Source of the DNA: Telopea speciosissima
Taxonomy: Eukaryota > Streptophyta > Magnoliopsida > Proteales > Proteaceae
Reading direction: 5' to 3'
DNA: 64,000 nt
NCBI RefSeq assembly: GCF_018873765.1
Contig: NC_057916.1
Location: 30,975,501-31,039,500, forward strand
Position numbers and translations under genes: made by a program. The notes under the pieces are model-generated. The model saw only the letters and a program-made list of their open reading frames with translations. It had not been told where the DNA came from and made no database searches. This document shows, one piece after another, positions 1-10,500 of this stretch. Every line of letters begins with the position of its first letter. Positions within the stretch are counted from its first letter, which is position 1.

Positions 1-751
1 TGATGATGATGATGACAGTGATAGGATGATCGATTTGCATCCATGTGTGAGGGATACCACCCCGCAGATCTAGAGCTAGAGCCCATCCACTGCACAGGCG
101 AGAGTTGGTTTGATCATGCCACACAAGATGTTGACCATGATGCACGTGCCCCACACATGCAAGCTACTCGAGAGGCCTGCACCGCTGATTCATACCAACT
201 GAGGAGGAGGATGATAGCATGGAATCCATAGACATCGATGTTACGAGCTTGACTGGCACTCTCGGAGGCGTAAGAAGAGGAGAGTAGTGTGCATGGGCAA
301 TGATGTGTACTATCATATGCCACAGCAAGCACCGATTCCGACTACGCTGGCTATGGTGGGTATGGTGCCTATGGGCAGTATAGCTCCTGTTCATCATTAT
401 CCTCTGAATATTAGGGTTAGTCACACGGTGGGTCATCATTTGTGGACAGCATCTTCTCATTCCCACCCCCAACCATACATGCCGTTATCGACTCCACAGC
501 CACCATCCAATAACAGTGGCTCGTAATCGAGTTCTACTTCACGGTTCAGAGATCTATAGCCTAGGTTAGGGTACCTAAAGTCTGTTGACGATTCCATTTA
601 CAGGGCTGCTGTGGAGGACTTCAAGTGTTTCTTCCAACATACAATGACATGGGCCACATGGCCAGCATTTGTGATACAGTCGGAGGATAACTTGCTTCAG
701 CAACAACATTCTAGTGGTTTAGATCCAGTCCGGAACACGATGCAGTACTAA
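1..751 (+). pseudogene. possible decayed 3' end of a hAT-type transposase gene
   Basis: The stretch opens with an acidic run (GAT repeats, DDDDDSD) and later has short open pieces in shifting frames. The clearest, at 602-751, reads VEDFKCFFQHTMTWATWPAF and continues to LLQQQHSSGLDP before a stop. Acidic linkers followed by Gly/Tyr/Ser-rich and Gln-rich tails occur at the C-termini of plant hAT transposases, so this may be such a tail. No catalytic or dimerisation motif is visible and frames change several times. It starts at the window edge, so the rest may lie outside. It could also be an unrelated decayed gene. Confidence 0.27.
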
Positions 752-3168
752 GACTCTAGGATGGACATAAGTGTGACTTGTTTGTATTCTTGACTCCCAT
801 ATCTTTCACTATCTGTAATGAACCATGTATAACATTTGATAATTATGAAATGATTTATAATTTTATGTCTATTCAATCCTAATGCATATTTAAATTGTTT
901 TAATTGAATTACGCGTGTTTTAGTACTAAATATTGTGTGGAATAGGCCATATTAGAGAATGCATACATCAACGTACAGCGTAAACTACCAAACAAGGATC
1001 CAAAGTCAAACTTCCATTTTTGGTGTGTATTTTTTTTAAATCTAAGGGTTCCACTATGTTTGGCTGATCTAAAATAGGGTTTCAGTTTAGGGACTTAATT
1101 TGGCCATTTGGGCCTCGAAACCACCAAACAGAACCATTCAGCAATCTACCAGGTTTCACCCAAAATTTCGCCGAATCATGAACTATTTTCGGTTTCGAGC
1201 CTGTGCGAAACCAGGCTCATAACCGAAATCTGGAACTACATCTCCCACCCCCACTCCCTTTTCAACTCTCACTCATCCTTTCCCCTCTTACTCTCCTCTC
1301 TTCACTCCTTAACCCCCCCCCCCCCCCATCTTTTCCAATCCTTTCTCCATTTCCTCTTCTATGTAAGAGAAACTAAACATCAGAAGAGTCATGTTAGAGT
1401 TTCCAGCATGGTAACCTTAACAGAAACTGGGTTTCTTCACAAGATTTTAATCCAAATGACTGAAACAAACATTCTTGATTGGAGGTCAAAATAAACAGTA
1501 TATTTTACCCCCCTAATCTGCGTTCTCTTTTCTATTTTTATTTTTCCGCCTTTTCTATTCTTCAGTCCTCCTTTGTTTTCGAAGAAGTCTCAGTGCATTT
1601 TGATTTTTGCATTTTATGTTTTTTAAAGAAATTTTATGGTTGGTTTAATTTAAATAGTAATTATGGAGGTAAGATTTTATCTATAATTTAAATATGAAAT
1701 TTTAGATATTTATAAATTTTTATCAAGTGAATGAAACAGTACAGAAAAGTATAAGTTCATACATTATACATACATACATAAATACATACTGGAGTTTTAG
1801 ATTAATTCCTAATCTGTTCTGTCAATTATCAGGTAGTTTACATATTGATTTGACTGATCAAACAGCAGTTATAACTCAGAAAATCACATGTTTGTTAAAA
1901 CTTAAAAGTTTCTTTTGATTATGCCCACAAAATGAATAGCTTGGATTAGAACTTATCTGCTGCCCATCAAAATCGAATACTCTAATCCTAATAAAAGACC
2001 TATTCCAGCTCCAAAATATCAATCTCATTAAGCACTAAAATTTACAAAACCAACTGACATCCAAGCCTTAAAACCCTTGCTAATTGCAACTTTACACTCT
2101 CAAAATCCTACTGCTTTCAAGAGAAACAACAACATCAACATAGCACAATTTACACACTAAATACTCAAAGAAATTAATTGTCTCGGTCAAACTATAATCC
2201 AACCTTATAATTTTTTGTTAGTAAGAACTGTAAATATTTATGCGTTCGAATTCATCAACATATTTACTTGATGGAGGCAAAGAAAAAGGAGTTGAGAGAT
2301 AAGATTTTTCTCCCTTGCCTCAAACATAAATGTGCTAAGACCATCCTGTTATCACAACAATTTACACAGGAAAGTGTCCCCATACTCAATGCCTCAAGTA
2401 TGACTCTAATCTGATAAAGGTACTCAATTGTCTCAACTGGGCAGCAATATAAATGGACAATCTTCGATAATGATAAAATTTAAACAAATAAGTAAATAAA
2501 AACTTAAGTTGGGTATGTGAACTACATTTTATCCCCAACTAATTACAAGGAACCAAATAGGAAGAACAAACTGGAAAAAAAATAAGTTGAATAGAATGGG
2601 ATCTAGAAAACCCATGTCTCATCTGTTTTTGATGACCTCCTTTGTTGTTGTTGAACTTCAATAACAACATTGTTAAAGTTAATATGATGGTTCTATTTTG
2701 GTTCTTGTTATATACTGTCCTCATTCATTGAAAATTGCAATAAAGTTTGAATTTATGGACGAAGTGGGGGAATGTAATTAATCACAATCTACAAAGAAAA
2801 GGAAACCAGATTGCTGCCTCCAGTGGGAATGCAAGGCTACAAGCCGTCTCCAAGTGCTGTGCTGAGATCAATAACATGGGGGTAAAATGGTTCCCTTCCT
2901 TCCCCTCCCCCCCTTCCCCTTTCAAATGACCTTGTGCATGCACATACAAGTCCTAGAGAATCAACTATAACACTCTCCAAAATAAAAAAGAAGAAATGTA
3001 GACAGCATTACTAATCGAAATGGAACACTTGGAATCACTGAATCTCAAATAAACGTAATGACACACTCATTATGCTTATCTACCATCAACATGCAAGCAT
3101 AAGAAAGCAATCAGATTAACAATTCGCGAAGAAGAGGATAAAATGAGGAAGGGTTTTAAGCAACTAAC
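752..3168. other. no gene recognised; candidate first intron of the AHL gene
   Basis: I see no exon with a PPC/DUF296 domain on the minus strand, where the rest of the neighbouring AHL gene should lie. The DNA is AT-rich, with a 15-C run at 1313-1327. A segment around 1064-1215 is rich in GGTTTCG and CGAAACC words, like the word-repeat elements elsewhere in the window. If AHL is intact, this is part of an intron of more than 3.1 kb. Confidence 0.4.
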
Positions 3169-3631
3169 CAAGAGCAACCAATTGGGCTTTCTTAGGAGAC
3201 GAAGCCGACAACTGCTCTTTCTTATGAGGAGAAGACGAAGAAGGAGAAAGAGGAAGCGAAGAATCAGAAGTAACAGAGACCTTCTTGGCCGAAGAAGCAG
3301 AGGGCGTAGCGCTTGCTGGCGCATCAGGAGTACCATACTTCCTGGGCCTTCCCCTCTTCCTTTTTACGGTCTCCGGTGGCGTACAAGCAGAGACGGGGGC
3401 TCTGCCGGTAACGGTATGAGGAGGGAAAACCAGAGGAGTCCCTTCAGAAGTAGAGTAATGGACTGAGGAAGCCAAGTTGTGGAGGGGACCGGAGAATATA
3501 CCATTTGGGGCAGCGGAGTTGGCAGTGGCGGTGGTGGCGCCGCCGCCGCTGTGGTGGTGCTGTTGCTGCTGATGATGGTGGTGAGGCTGTTGGTGATAGT
3601 AAGAACTCAGGCTATGTTCGTTCCCCTCCAT
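3169..3631 (-). CDS. AT-hook motif nuclear-localized (AHL) protein, first exon only
   Basis: The minus strand opens with ATG at 3631-3629 and encodes 154 residues before a splice donor (CTTG|GTTAGT, donor GT at 3168-3167). The N-terminus has a His/Gln-rich run (residues about 13-27) and a Gly/Ala/Thr-rich stretch. A canonical AT-hook, KRKRGRPRKYG, follows at about residue 91, then a Ser/Pro-rich linker ending KKAQLVALG. In AHL proteins the AT-hook binds the AT-rich minor groove and a downstream PPC/DUF296 domain mediates oligomerisation and transcriptional regulation in the nucleus. The KRGRPRKYG form followed by introns suits the intron-containing AHL types. No PPC exon is found between 1 and 3168, so the gene either has a very long first intron or is a truncated copy. 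Identification of the AT-hook is firm; gene integrity is unknown. Confidence 0.8.

Positions 3632-3634
<3 letters not shown>

Positions 3635-3668
<34 letters not shown>
3635..3668 (+). repeat. (AG)17 microsatellite in the AHL 5' leader
   Basis: A perfect AG dinucleotide run of 17 units starts three bases upstream of the AHL start codon. Read on the coding strand it is a (CT)n tract in the 5' UTR or core promoter, a common position for plant CT/GA repeats. Confidence 0.95.
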
Positions 3669-3669
<1 letters not shown>

Positions 3670-4140
3670 AAGAGATGGTGAATTGGGCAACTGGTTGGGT
3701 TTTTCTTTCTTTTCTTTTCTTTTTTCAGTTAATTGGGTTTTCAATTTTCTGTGGCATCTAACGGATGTGCATAAGTGTTAGGTAGTAATTGAAAGTTTTG
3801 CCACGTCTGCACATGCCGTCAATCTTGACCGTCCAACGCATGGACCCACATCGCATATAATTTTCTAAGAAACATTCTAATTTTCAATTGTAGTACTGTT
3901 CACACGTGTTGCCTGAAATTTTAATCTTCTTTATTAGATTCGAGATTCATCCCTTTTGAATTGTAAATAAGGAACTTTACCGTACAGGCTACGGAGGTTT
4001 ACAATTTAACATATACATTTTTGGATTCGGATGTATATAATATAACATATAAATATCTACACTAGATTTTGTTTACTATTTTGTTCTTTTTCGTTTTTTT
4101 TTTTTGACAATGTAGACTAAATTTAAGATCTTTAATTAAA

Positions 4141-4277
4141 GGGCTGATGTTCTCTGTGCCGTAGCGCAGCCTCTACTCAGACACATGGGCTTGCCATTAG
4201 AGGGGCAAGGTGGTCATTTCACTCACCCCCATGTGTCTGGGCACAGCTTGCACCCCTGGCACAGAGAACATTTGACC
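4141..4277. repeat. foldback MITE, TGTTCTCTGTGCC family
   Basis: TGTTCTCTGTGCC at 4148-4160 is matched by its exact reverse complement GGCACAGAGAACA at 4258-4270. The inner arms also pair (CAGACACATGGG with CCCATGTGTCTGG). The same motif set recurs at 9992-10128. There is no coding capacity. Outer ends are uncertain because the flanking repeats here are not exact. Confidence 0.75.
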
Positions 4278-4947
4278 TAAAATAAAATAGAAGAGAAGAT
4301 TTTTTGGTTAGGGTCCACATAACCAAACCATGGTAGCATGCCTACTTGTGTCATATCGTAAATCAGATTGGGTTGGCATATTGTGGACGATTTTAAACTT
4401 TAGGGTTCCTATTAACTTGTCAATTTCAACTCAAAAGGAATTTGCCAAAAAGTGAGACAAAATATTGAAAAATCAAGGATGGTTATAATAAGATTGTAAT
4501 GTTAATTTTTTATTTTTTATTTTATTCCTAATAGTATATTGAGAGTATCAAAAAGTTTTCAAAATAAGTTGCGAGTAACTTATCATTTTCAAAAGTTGTG
4601 TCGATGTGAAATGACAAGATTAATCCTACATTAAAGAACCTCTAAGAATAAGATAAAGGGTAAAAAAGGTAAAGTAATAGCTTCTTAATTCACCAATTAT
4701 TAATAAGACAAAAACATAACTCTCCTTAACCAGGTTTGACTTGCCCACTCCACCAAGTTTTGAAAAAAACAAAAAAGAGTTATGTATATATATGGAATAA
4801 GGTGGGCACACGAATGTTGTGCCAACTTGAGTCTTTATGATTCCATGTCAGTATTGTGGTGCATTTAGTGATCCATATGGGTGTGGTTAGGTAAAGTCCC
4901 TACCTTGAAAGTTGTAGTGGTTAAAAAGAAAATGTAAAAATAATATA

Positions 4948-5098
4948 GGGAAAATGTTCTCTGTGGGGGCGGGGGATGCAATGATTGCCCCACCCTCATG
5001 AAAGGCAGAAATTCTGCCCTTAAAATGTCAAAGCACGTGCTCTCATTGGCTACCGTACACTCGTGGTCCCTGTGCTCCCCCACAGAGAATGCTCCCCC
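4948..5098. repeat. foldback MITE with near-perfect 9-bp target duplication
   Basis: The left end GGGAAAATGTTCTCTGTGGG pairs with the right end CCCCCACAGAGAATGCTCCC. Flanks AATAATATA (4939-4947) and AATAAGATA (5099-5107) differ at one of nine positions, which suits a diverged 9-bp target duplication. Long inverted ends and a 9-bp duplication resemble non-autonomous Mutator-like elements. Confidence 0.65.
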
Positions 5099-5141
5099 AA
5101 TAAGATATTATTGCTATGGTACTATCTCAACATAAAGGGTG

Positions 5142-5232
5142 TACCTATTGCATGAGGCTCCCGCCACTCGAGGTCTAGGGAGGGTCATAGTGTACATAAT
5201 CGAACCTCTGCTTTCGTAGAGGGTCATAACTT
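5142..5232 (-). mobile_element. Au-type SINE fragment
   Basis: The plus strand contains GCATGAGGCTCCCGCCACTC, then AGGGAGGGTCATAGTGTACA and CTGCTTTCGTAGAGGGTCA. I recognise this order as the reverse complement of the conserved part of plant Au-type SINEs, whose 3' end reads GGGAGCCTCGTGCACTGGG and then a T-rich tail. The tRNA-derived 5' part is not obvious, so this is a truncated copy. The family assignment is from memory. Confidence 0.6.
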
Positions 5233-5324
5233 GCTTTAGTTTTTGTCATTCTTTTCATAATTTAAGAGTCTAAATGATCTAATGCTTAGGCACTTCCTTA
5301 AACAAAATCCAAACAAAAAAAAAA

Positions 5325-5465
5325 GGGGAGAGGGATGGGTATGCTAGCGGTATACCATATGTGTCTATGTCTCTTTTTTCCCTTTGAAATGACTCCCTTA
5401 CCCTTCAAAAGGGAGAAGAGAGAGATAGACACATAGGGTGCTAACATACCCAACCTTTTTCCTCC
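5325..5465. repeat. foldback MITE flanked by A-rich tracts
   Basis: Arms GGGTATGCTAGC and GTGCTAACATACCC pair, as do GTGTCTATGTCTCT and AGAGATAGACACATA. The element starts GGGGAG and ends TCCTCC and is embedded between A-runs on both sides. The A-runs could be a low-complexity target duplication. Confidence 0.6.
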
Positions 5466-5822
5466 AAAAAAAAAAAAACAAAAATGAGGGAGTGGAGCTC
5501 ATTCATGTAACTCCCAAGTTCCCAACCCAACATATACCAATCTTGAAGCCACAGTAAGGTGTTCATTATCGTAAAAAGACTACAAATAATGGGTCCCCAC
5601 TCCACCCCAAAAAAATGATTAGGGCCATTGAACTATGCTCAACCCACTGTTATACAATGTGGACTTCGACCAGGCGATTGCCCAAAATTCCTAAGTATTT
5701 GAGCCCAAGTCCATATTAATTATGGTGGGTTTAGGCAGCCCATAGTTAGTAAGAATCGGCAACATGTCAAGCCCCGTGGAGCAAACTTCTATTATTCCCT
5801 TATGGGTTTAGCTTTAAAAATA

Positions 5823-5962
5823 GGGAAAAAGTTCTCTACTTGGTGTTGTTTCCTACGTCCTCTCACAGGACAACGTGAGATGACGCCTCTGCCCCCAGGT
5901 AGATACCCATTGACCTAGACACTTGTGTAGAGACCATGCGACCAATTAGAGATCTTTTTCCC
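5823..5962. repeat. foldback MITE with perfect 9-bp target duplication
   Basis: The left end GGGAAAAAGTTCTCTACTTG pairs with the right end CAATTAGAGATCTTTTTCCC. Perfect 9-bp direct repeats TTAAAAATA flank it at 5814-5822 and 5963-5971. A 140-bp foldback with a 9-bp duplication fits a non-autonomous Mutator-like element. Confidence 0.8.
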
Positions 5963-7557
5963 TTAAAAATATTACTTGTTAGGCTCTAATTGTGATTTAT
6001 TTTGTTCTGATATAAAATGTATCAAAAAGTAAAATAAAGTAGGGGAAATATTTTACTTCCTTACTTATTAAAGTAATCTCATCAAGCATAACATTATTTA
6101 CTGAAAAAATATGTGCATATAATAATGTGCCTTAACACTAGAACTTTGCATTCCATTCTACTTTCAATGAACCGAAGCTTATAGGAAAAAAGGGAGTGGT
6201 TCTCTATTCGAGAGTGCAGCCTATGCCAGTGCTCTCTATGTATATCTCTCCTTCCCAAAACAAAGGGCAGAAATGTCTTTTTCACATTGGGAGGTGAGAG
6301 ATAGGAGCATTTAGTATTACAAAAATAAAATCTTACTTAGAATAGCATTTTCAGATGAAAGACTTGGATACCGTTAGGTATTTTTTTTGAATTGAAGTGC
6401 TTCAGAATAGGAAAGGAATTAGTCTCTCATAGAGGAAATAAGTTTTCGATCTTTTGTTTGAGACTAGTATGCTAGCATCCATGCATGTTGATACGCCTAT
6501 GGATCCACATCAGAAATTTTGGGCAAATGATGGTTAGCAGCTTGTAGATAAGCATAATTGATACAAGAGATTAGTAGGGTAATTCATTTATCTTATTGTT
6601 ACCAAACTAGCATATCTTTTGATGTTGGAGTTATTAGTCAGTTTTCGGAATCACCTAAGAAGGCGTTCGCTACCGCTTCAACATAAAACGCGAACTATTA
6701 GGGAAGGGGCAACATCAATGTATACATCAACATTCCCCTGGATGTGTAGGCCAAGATCCCATGGTCCTCCATTTCACTGTAGTTAGTGACATTTAGACTT
6801 GTCACCACTTTCCATGTGGCAAACATGTGTTGGTACTTGCTATATACAACCCTGTATCCACTTCATTACTCAATCTTAAGCTCCAACTAACCAGGGAAAG
6901 CTCCTAATTAGAGAATTTAAATTGATGGAATTATAGAATTGCCACTAGATTCCATTATAGAGAAATGGTATACCTGTAATGTTTTTAAACTTCAAGGACC
7001 CAATTTCTGTTAGCCCATGGTGAAGAGAGATCGATCACTTCATCCACATGATCCGAACATCTAATTAGATTGGGGAAAGATGTTTCAGATTTTTAATATT
7101 AGGCCGAGAGTTAATGATGATATTCATTCTTCCCATAGTCCAATTATAGTGTCAAATTACCAATGAAGAGATTCTCCCTTCACTTTAAGTGAAGAAAACT
7201 AAATTCAAATTGGAATCACTTTATTAGCATTCTTAGTTTCTAAACTAAATTTCGCCCAAAGAAATAAATTTGAAGTCCTCAATCACATGGATCCACTCAT
7301 GTCCTCAAATTTAACCAGTTTTCAAACTAACATCTCACACAAGACAAGAGTGATGATTTCATCAAACCATGATATATTAGGCTTTTGTATACCATAGATA
7401 TCCAACATGAATCAAAATTACATACTTGTATGTAACCAGTGCATCATCGTTAAGAAATTGGAAATAAATTTGGGAAATATTTAGGATACAACAAAGATCT
7501 ATAAGATTGAAATTAAAACAAAAAATATATTATACTACTTGTCCTTTTACTTGCTAA

Positions 7558-10500
7558 TTAAAAGAAGAGGAAAGAACCTAAATATAAGAAAATTATGGAG
7601 AATATGACAGATATAATTGAGACACAAGTTGAAATTCTTCCATTGTCCTTCCTGAAGATCATTCCCTCAATTATTGGATAACTAAAAGCTAAGATGGCAA
7701 AAGAGAGGAAAACCTGCCCAAACATATCATCATAATTGCCTTGAGATATTACTCTTGCCAAACCACTGACAAGGGACACTATATTTATAGTGACTAATGT
7801 GGCCAATGTGACAAGGAACAACTTAGATCCTTGGAAATGGAATATCCCCTTCTTATATTGTTCAACTTGTTCTTCATCGACGACTTTGCTGGTTAGCATG
7901 AAATTGGCCTCCCTTATACCAACCCTCTTCATAAAAACATCAAGACATGAGAAGGGATAGGAAGCAACTGACTTTATCATCCAGTTTCTCTGTTCATTCC
8001 ACCATGTCTTTAATGAGTTATCATCACCACATAAGAACACCTCTAAAAAATGCTGAGAAAGTGAAGATATGTAAATAATTGCAAAGATGAGGAACCAAGG
8101 ATTCGAAACCTGCAACAAAATTAAACATCATTAATTACGGGTTGGTTACAATAAGATTGTAATCTTACTTTTTTGCTTCTTGTCTTATTCTCAAAAGTTA
8201 TTTTAGTCATGGGTAAAAAGACAATTTGGCTCTCCTTCAACTGTGGTGGGAGCTGGAGGATCCAACCCAGCAAAACAAGGGGTGTTTGGGTCATTTCACA
8301 AGTGGGTCCCATGTGGGCCCCCCTATGAAATGATCAAACCCCCCCTGTTTATGCTGGGCTAGATCCTCCAACTCCAGCCACGGCTGGAGGAAACCCAAGT
8401 CCATAAAAAAGGGTTTTTAAAAATTAACTAAGTATGACTTGACATTATGTCATTTTCAAAAGTTGTCATTATCAATGTAAAATGACAAGATTACCCATTT
8501 ATTAAATAACTTTAGGGAATAAGATCAGAAACAAAAAAAATAAGGTTACAACTTCTTACTTCACCTACTTGGTGACAACAAGATGCACCGATAATAGTAG
8601 TATCATCATAGTAGTAGACATTAGAAGAAAAAACATGATATGAGGATCATTTGGTAATTACCTTGGGGTACAAGGAGATGCCATTCAAGAGACATAGTTG
8701 AGGGATAGTAGCATAACACAATAGAGAGAGAGAATATAAGGGTTGAAATGCCAAGTACCCATAACACATTGCCTGAGGAATGGACATTCTTGAAACTCCA
8801 TAGGTGATTGGACAGAAGCTTGAGAGACTCACTTCGAGTAACCCAGAGTTCCATCTCAAGTTCTGGATCATGCTTTCATTGAAAGTGATGGTAGAACTAC
8901 CCATGAAAGCTGGACTTGAAGGATTATAATAGACTGACTTCCATCCTCTACTTTGCATAATAAACCCTGTAAAGTAATCCTCCACTATAGAGTAGTACAT
9001 AAAACCCTTCTGCAAAACAAAAACACAACAGTTGTTTTAGAAGGTTTAAGTTCTCAATTAAGCACTAATGATGAATCATAAGTTAATAAAACTTGACCAT
9101 TTTCATGGTATATATTAAGGTAACTTGCCTTTTCACCCCATTGTGTGTCTTTCTCATAGCTGCAAGAGGCCAAAAGTTGAGCCTCTTGTAGGACTACTTC
9201 TTTTGATGATATAGCTCCATTGATGGGATTAAGATGGTAATTTGGGTGTAATGAGGCAATAAACCTGTTGGAGTTACCGAAAGAGGATCTAAGTTGAAGG
9301 AGATCATCATCTGAATATGAAAATTAATAGAATTAGTACAAAACATAATTAATGCATTAATTGATTTCTTTTTTCAATCAATTATGTTCTTCATATATAC
9401 CTTCTTGCATGGGATTCCCGTATAAGGCCTTTCTTTTAATGTAGAATCCTGTGCCAGATAGTATTGGTCCTTGAAGCCCATCCATGCATGGCCACAATGT
9501 CTGAAAAGGGTACAAGTCAAAAGGAGGCTAACGCAGTGCAAGAGAATGATATCCAGATTGATCCAGGTAGAGTTGCAACAGGGTCGTGTTGGGCCGGGTT
9601 TTATATAAGTCCATCCCAACCCTAAGTCCCCCTGTGGGACCCAGGCCTGGCTCGGCCTGACTTAAGGTTTGGAAAATCCAATCCTGACTCGCCTTAGGGT
9701 CGGGCTGGGGTGACCCTGATTGGCCCTGACCATGGAGAGGGGGAGGGGATGAGATGCAAGGTCTTGTCCAAGCCAGGCCAGGCCAGGCCAGGCCAAGCTG
9801 GTGAGAAGAAGAACAAGACAGGGCCAGGTTGAGCCGGTGGCCACCAAAAATTCCCAGCCTTGACCCGCCCTTAGGGTCAGGGTATCTCAAGCCAAGCCAT
9901 GTTCGGACTCAGGTGGGCTCGGATAGAGAGGGCCAAACTTGCACCCCTAGATACAAGAATTAATGCGTTCTCTAGCTCAATTATTAATAAAGGGGCACTG
10001 TTCTCTTGTGCCACAGCGCAGGCTGCACCCAGGCACATGGGTATGGGCGCAATGACCACCCTGTCCCCTGAGTGACAGTCCCATGTGCTTGGGCGCAGCC
10101 TGCGGTGCGGCCCAGAGAACATTCTCCCATTAATAAATTACATTTGTAGCAAGCAAAGATCTCAGATAGATGGATGGAATAGAAATATGTGCCTTAAATG
10201 CAGAGCGCAACCGTCCATCATAGATGTCATTGTTACAGACATTGTAGAAAACCTGAGGAAATTGAACGAAGGCAAGGGAGTGAGTCAATTTGGGATCCAG
10301 ATGAAAGCACATCGCCTGTCGAATCGAAGATGGGTTGTTGCAGTACATATCACAGTCCAACACCAATATACAGGGAGCATTGCTTATAATCCCTGATACC
10401 CGTAGCTGCATTCCCATGCAAGCACATTAGTAATTAATATTCGATTAACATTAATTAATTGTGTGAATCATGCATTAGAGAGAGAGAGAGTACATACAAG

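Larger units (their letters stand above)
3669..7557. other. intergenic stretch between AHL and the CSLG-like gene
   Basis: No coding exon was recognised. The stretch is AT-rich and holds the MITE-like foldbacks and SINE piece listed separately. A weaker foldback-like segment lies at about 6186-6310 (TGGTTCTCTATTCGAGAG against GAGAGATAGGAGCA). The side next to 3669 should contain the AHL promoter. The side next to 7557 should hold the 3' UTR of the CSLG-like gene, which ends at 7558. Confidence 0.5.

Noticed and set aside
3143..3466. Arg-rich open frame on the plus strand
   Set aside because: It is the antisense of the AHL exon; the AT-hook and splice donor on the minus strand show which strand is coding.
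9528..9890. Pro/Gly/Ala-rich open frames around 9.5-9.9 kb
   Set aside because: They lie in a GGCC-word repeat within a CSLG intron; openness follows from composition and no domain is seen.
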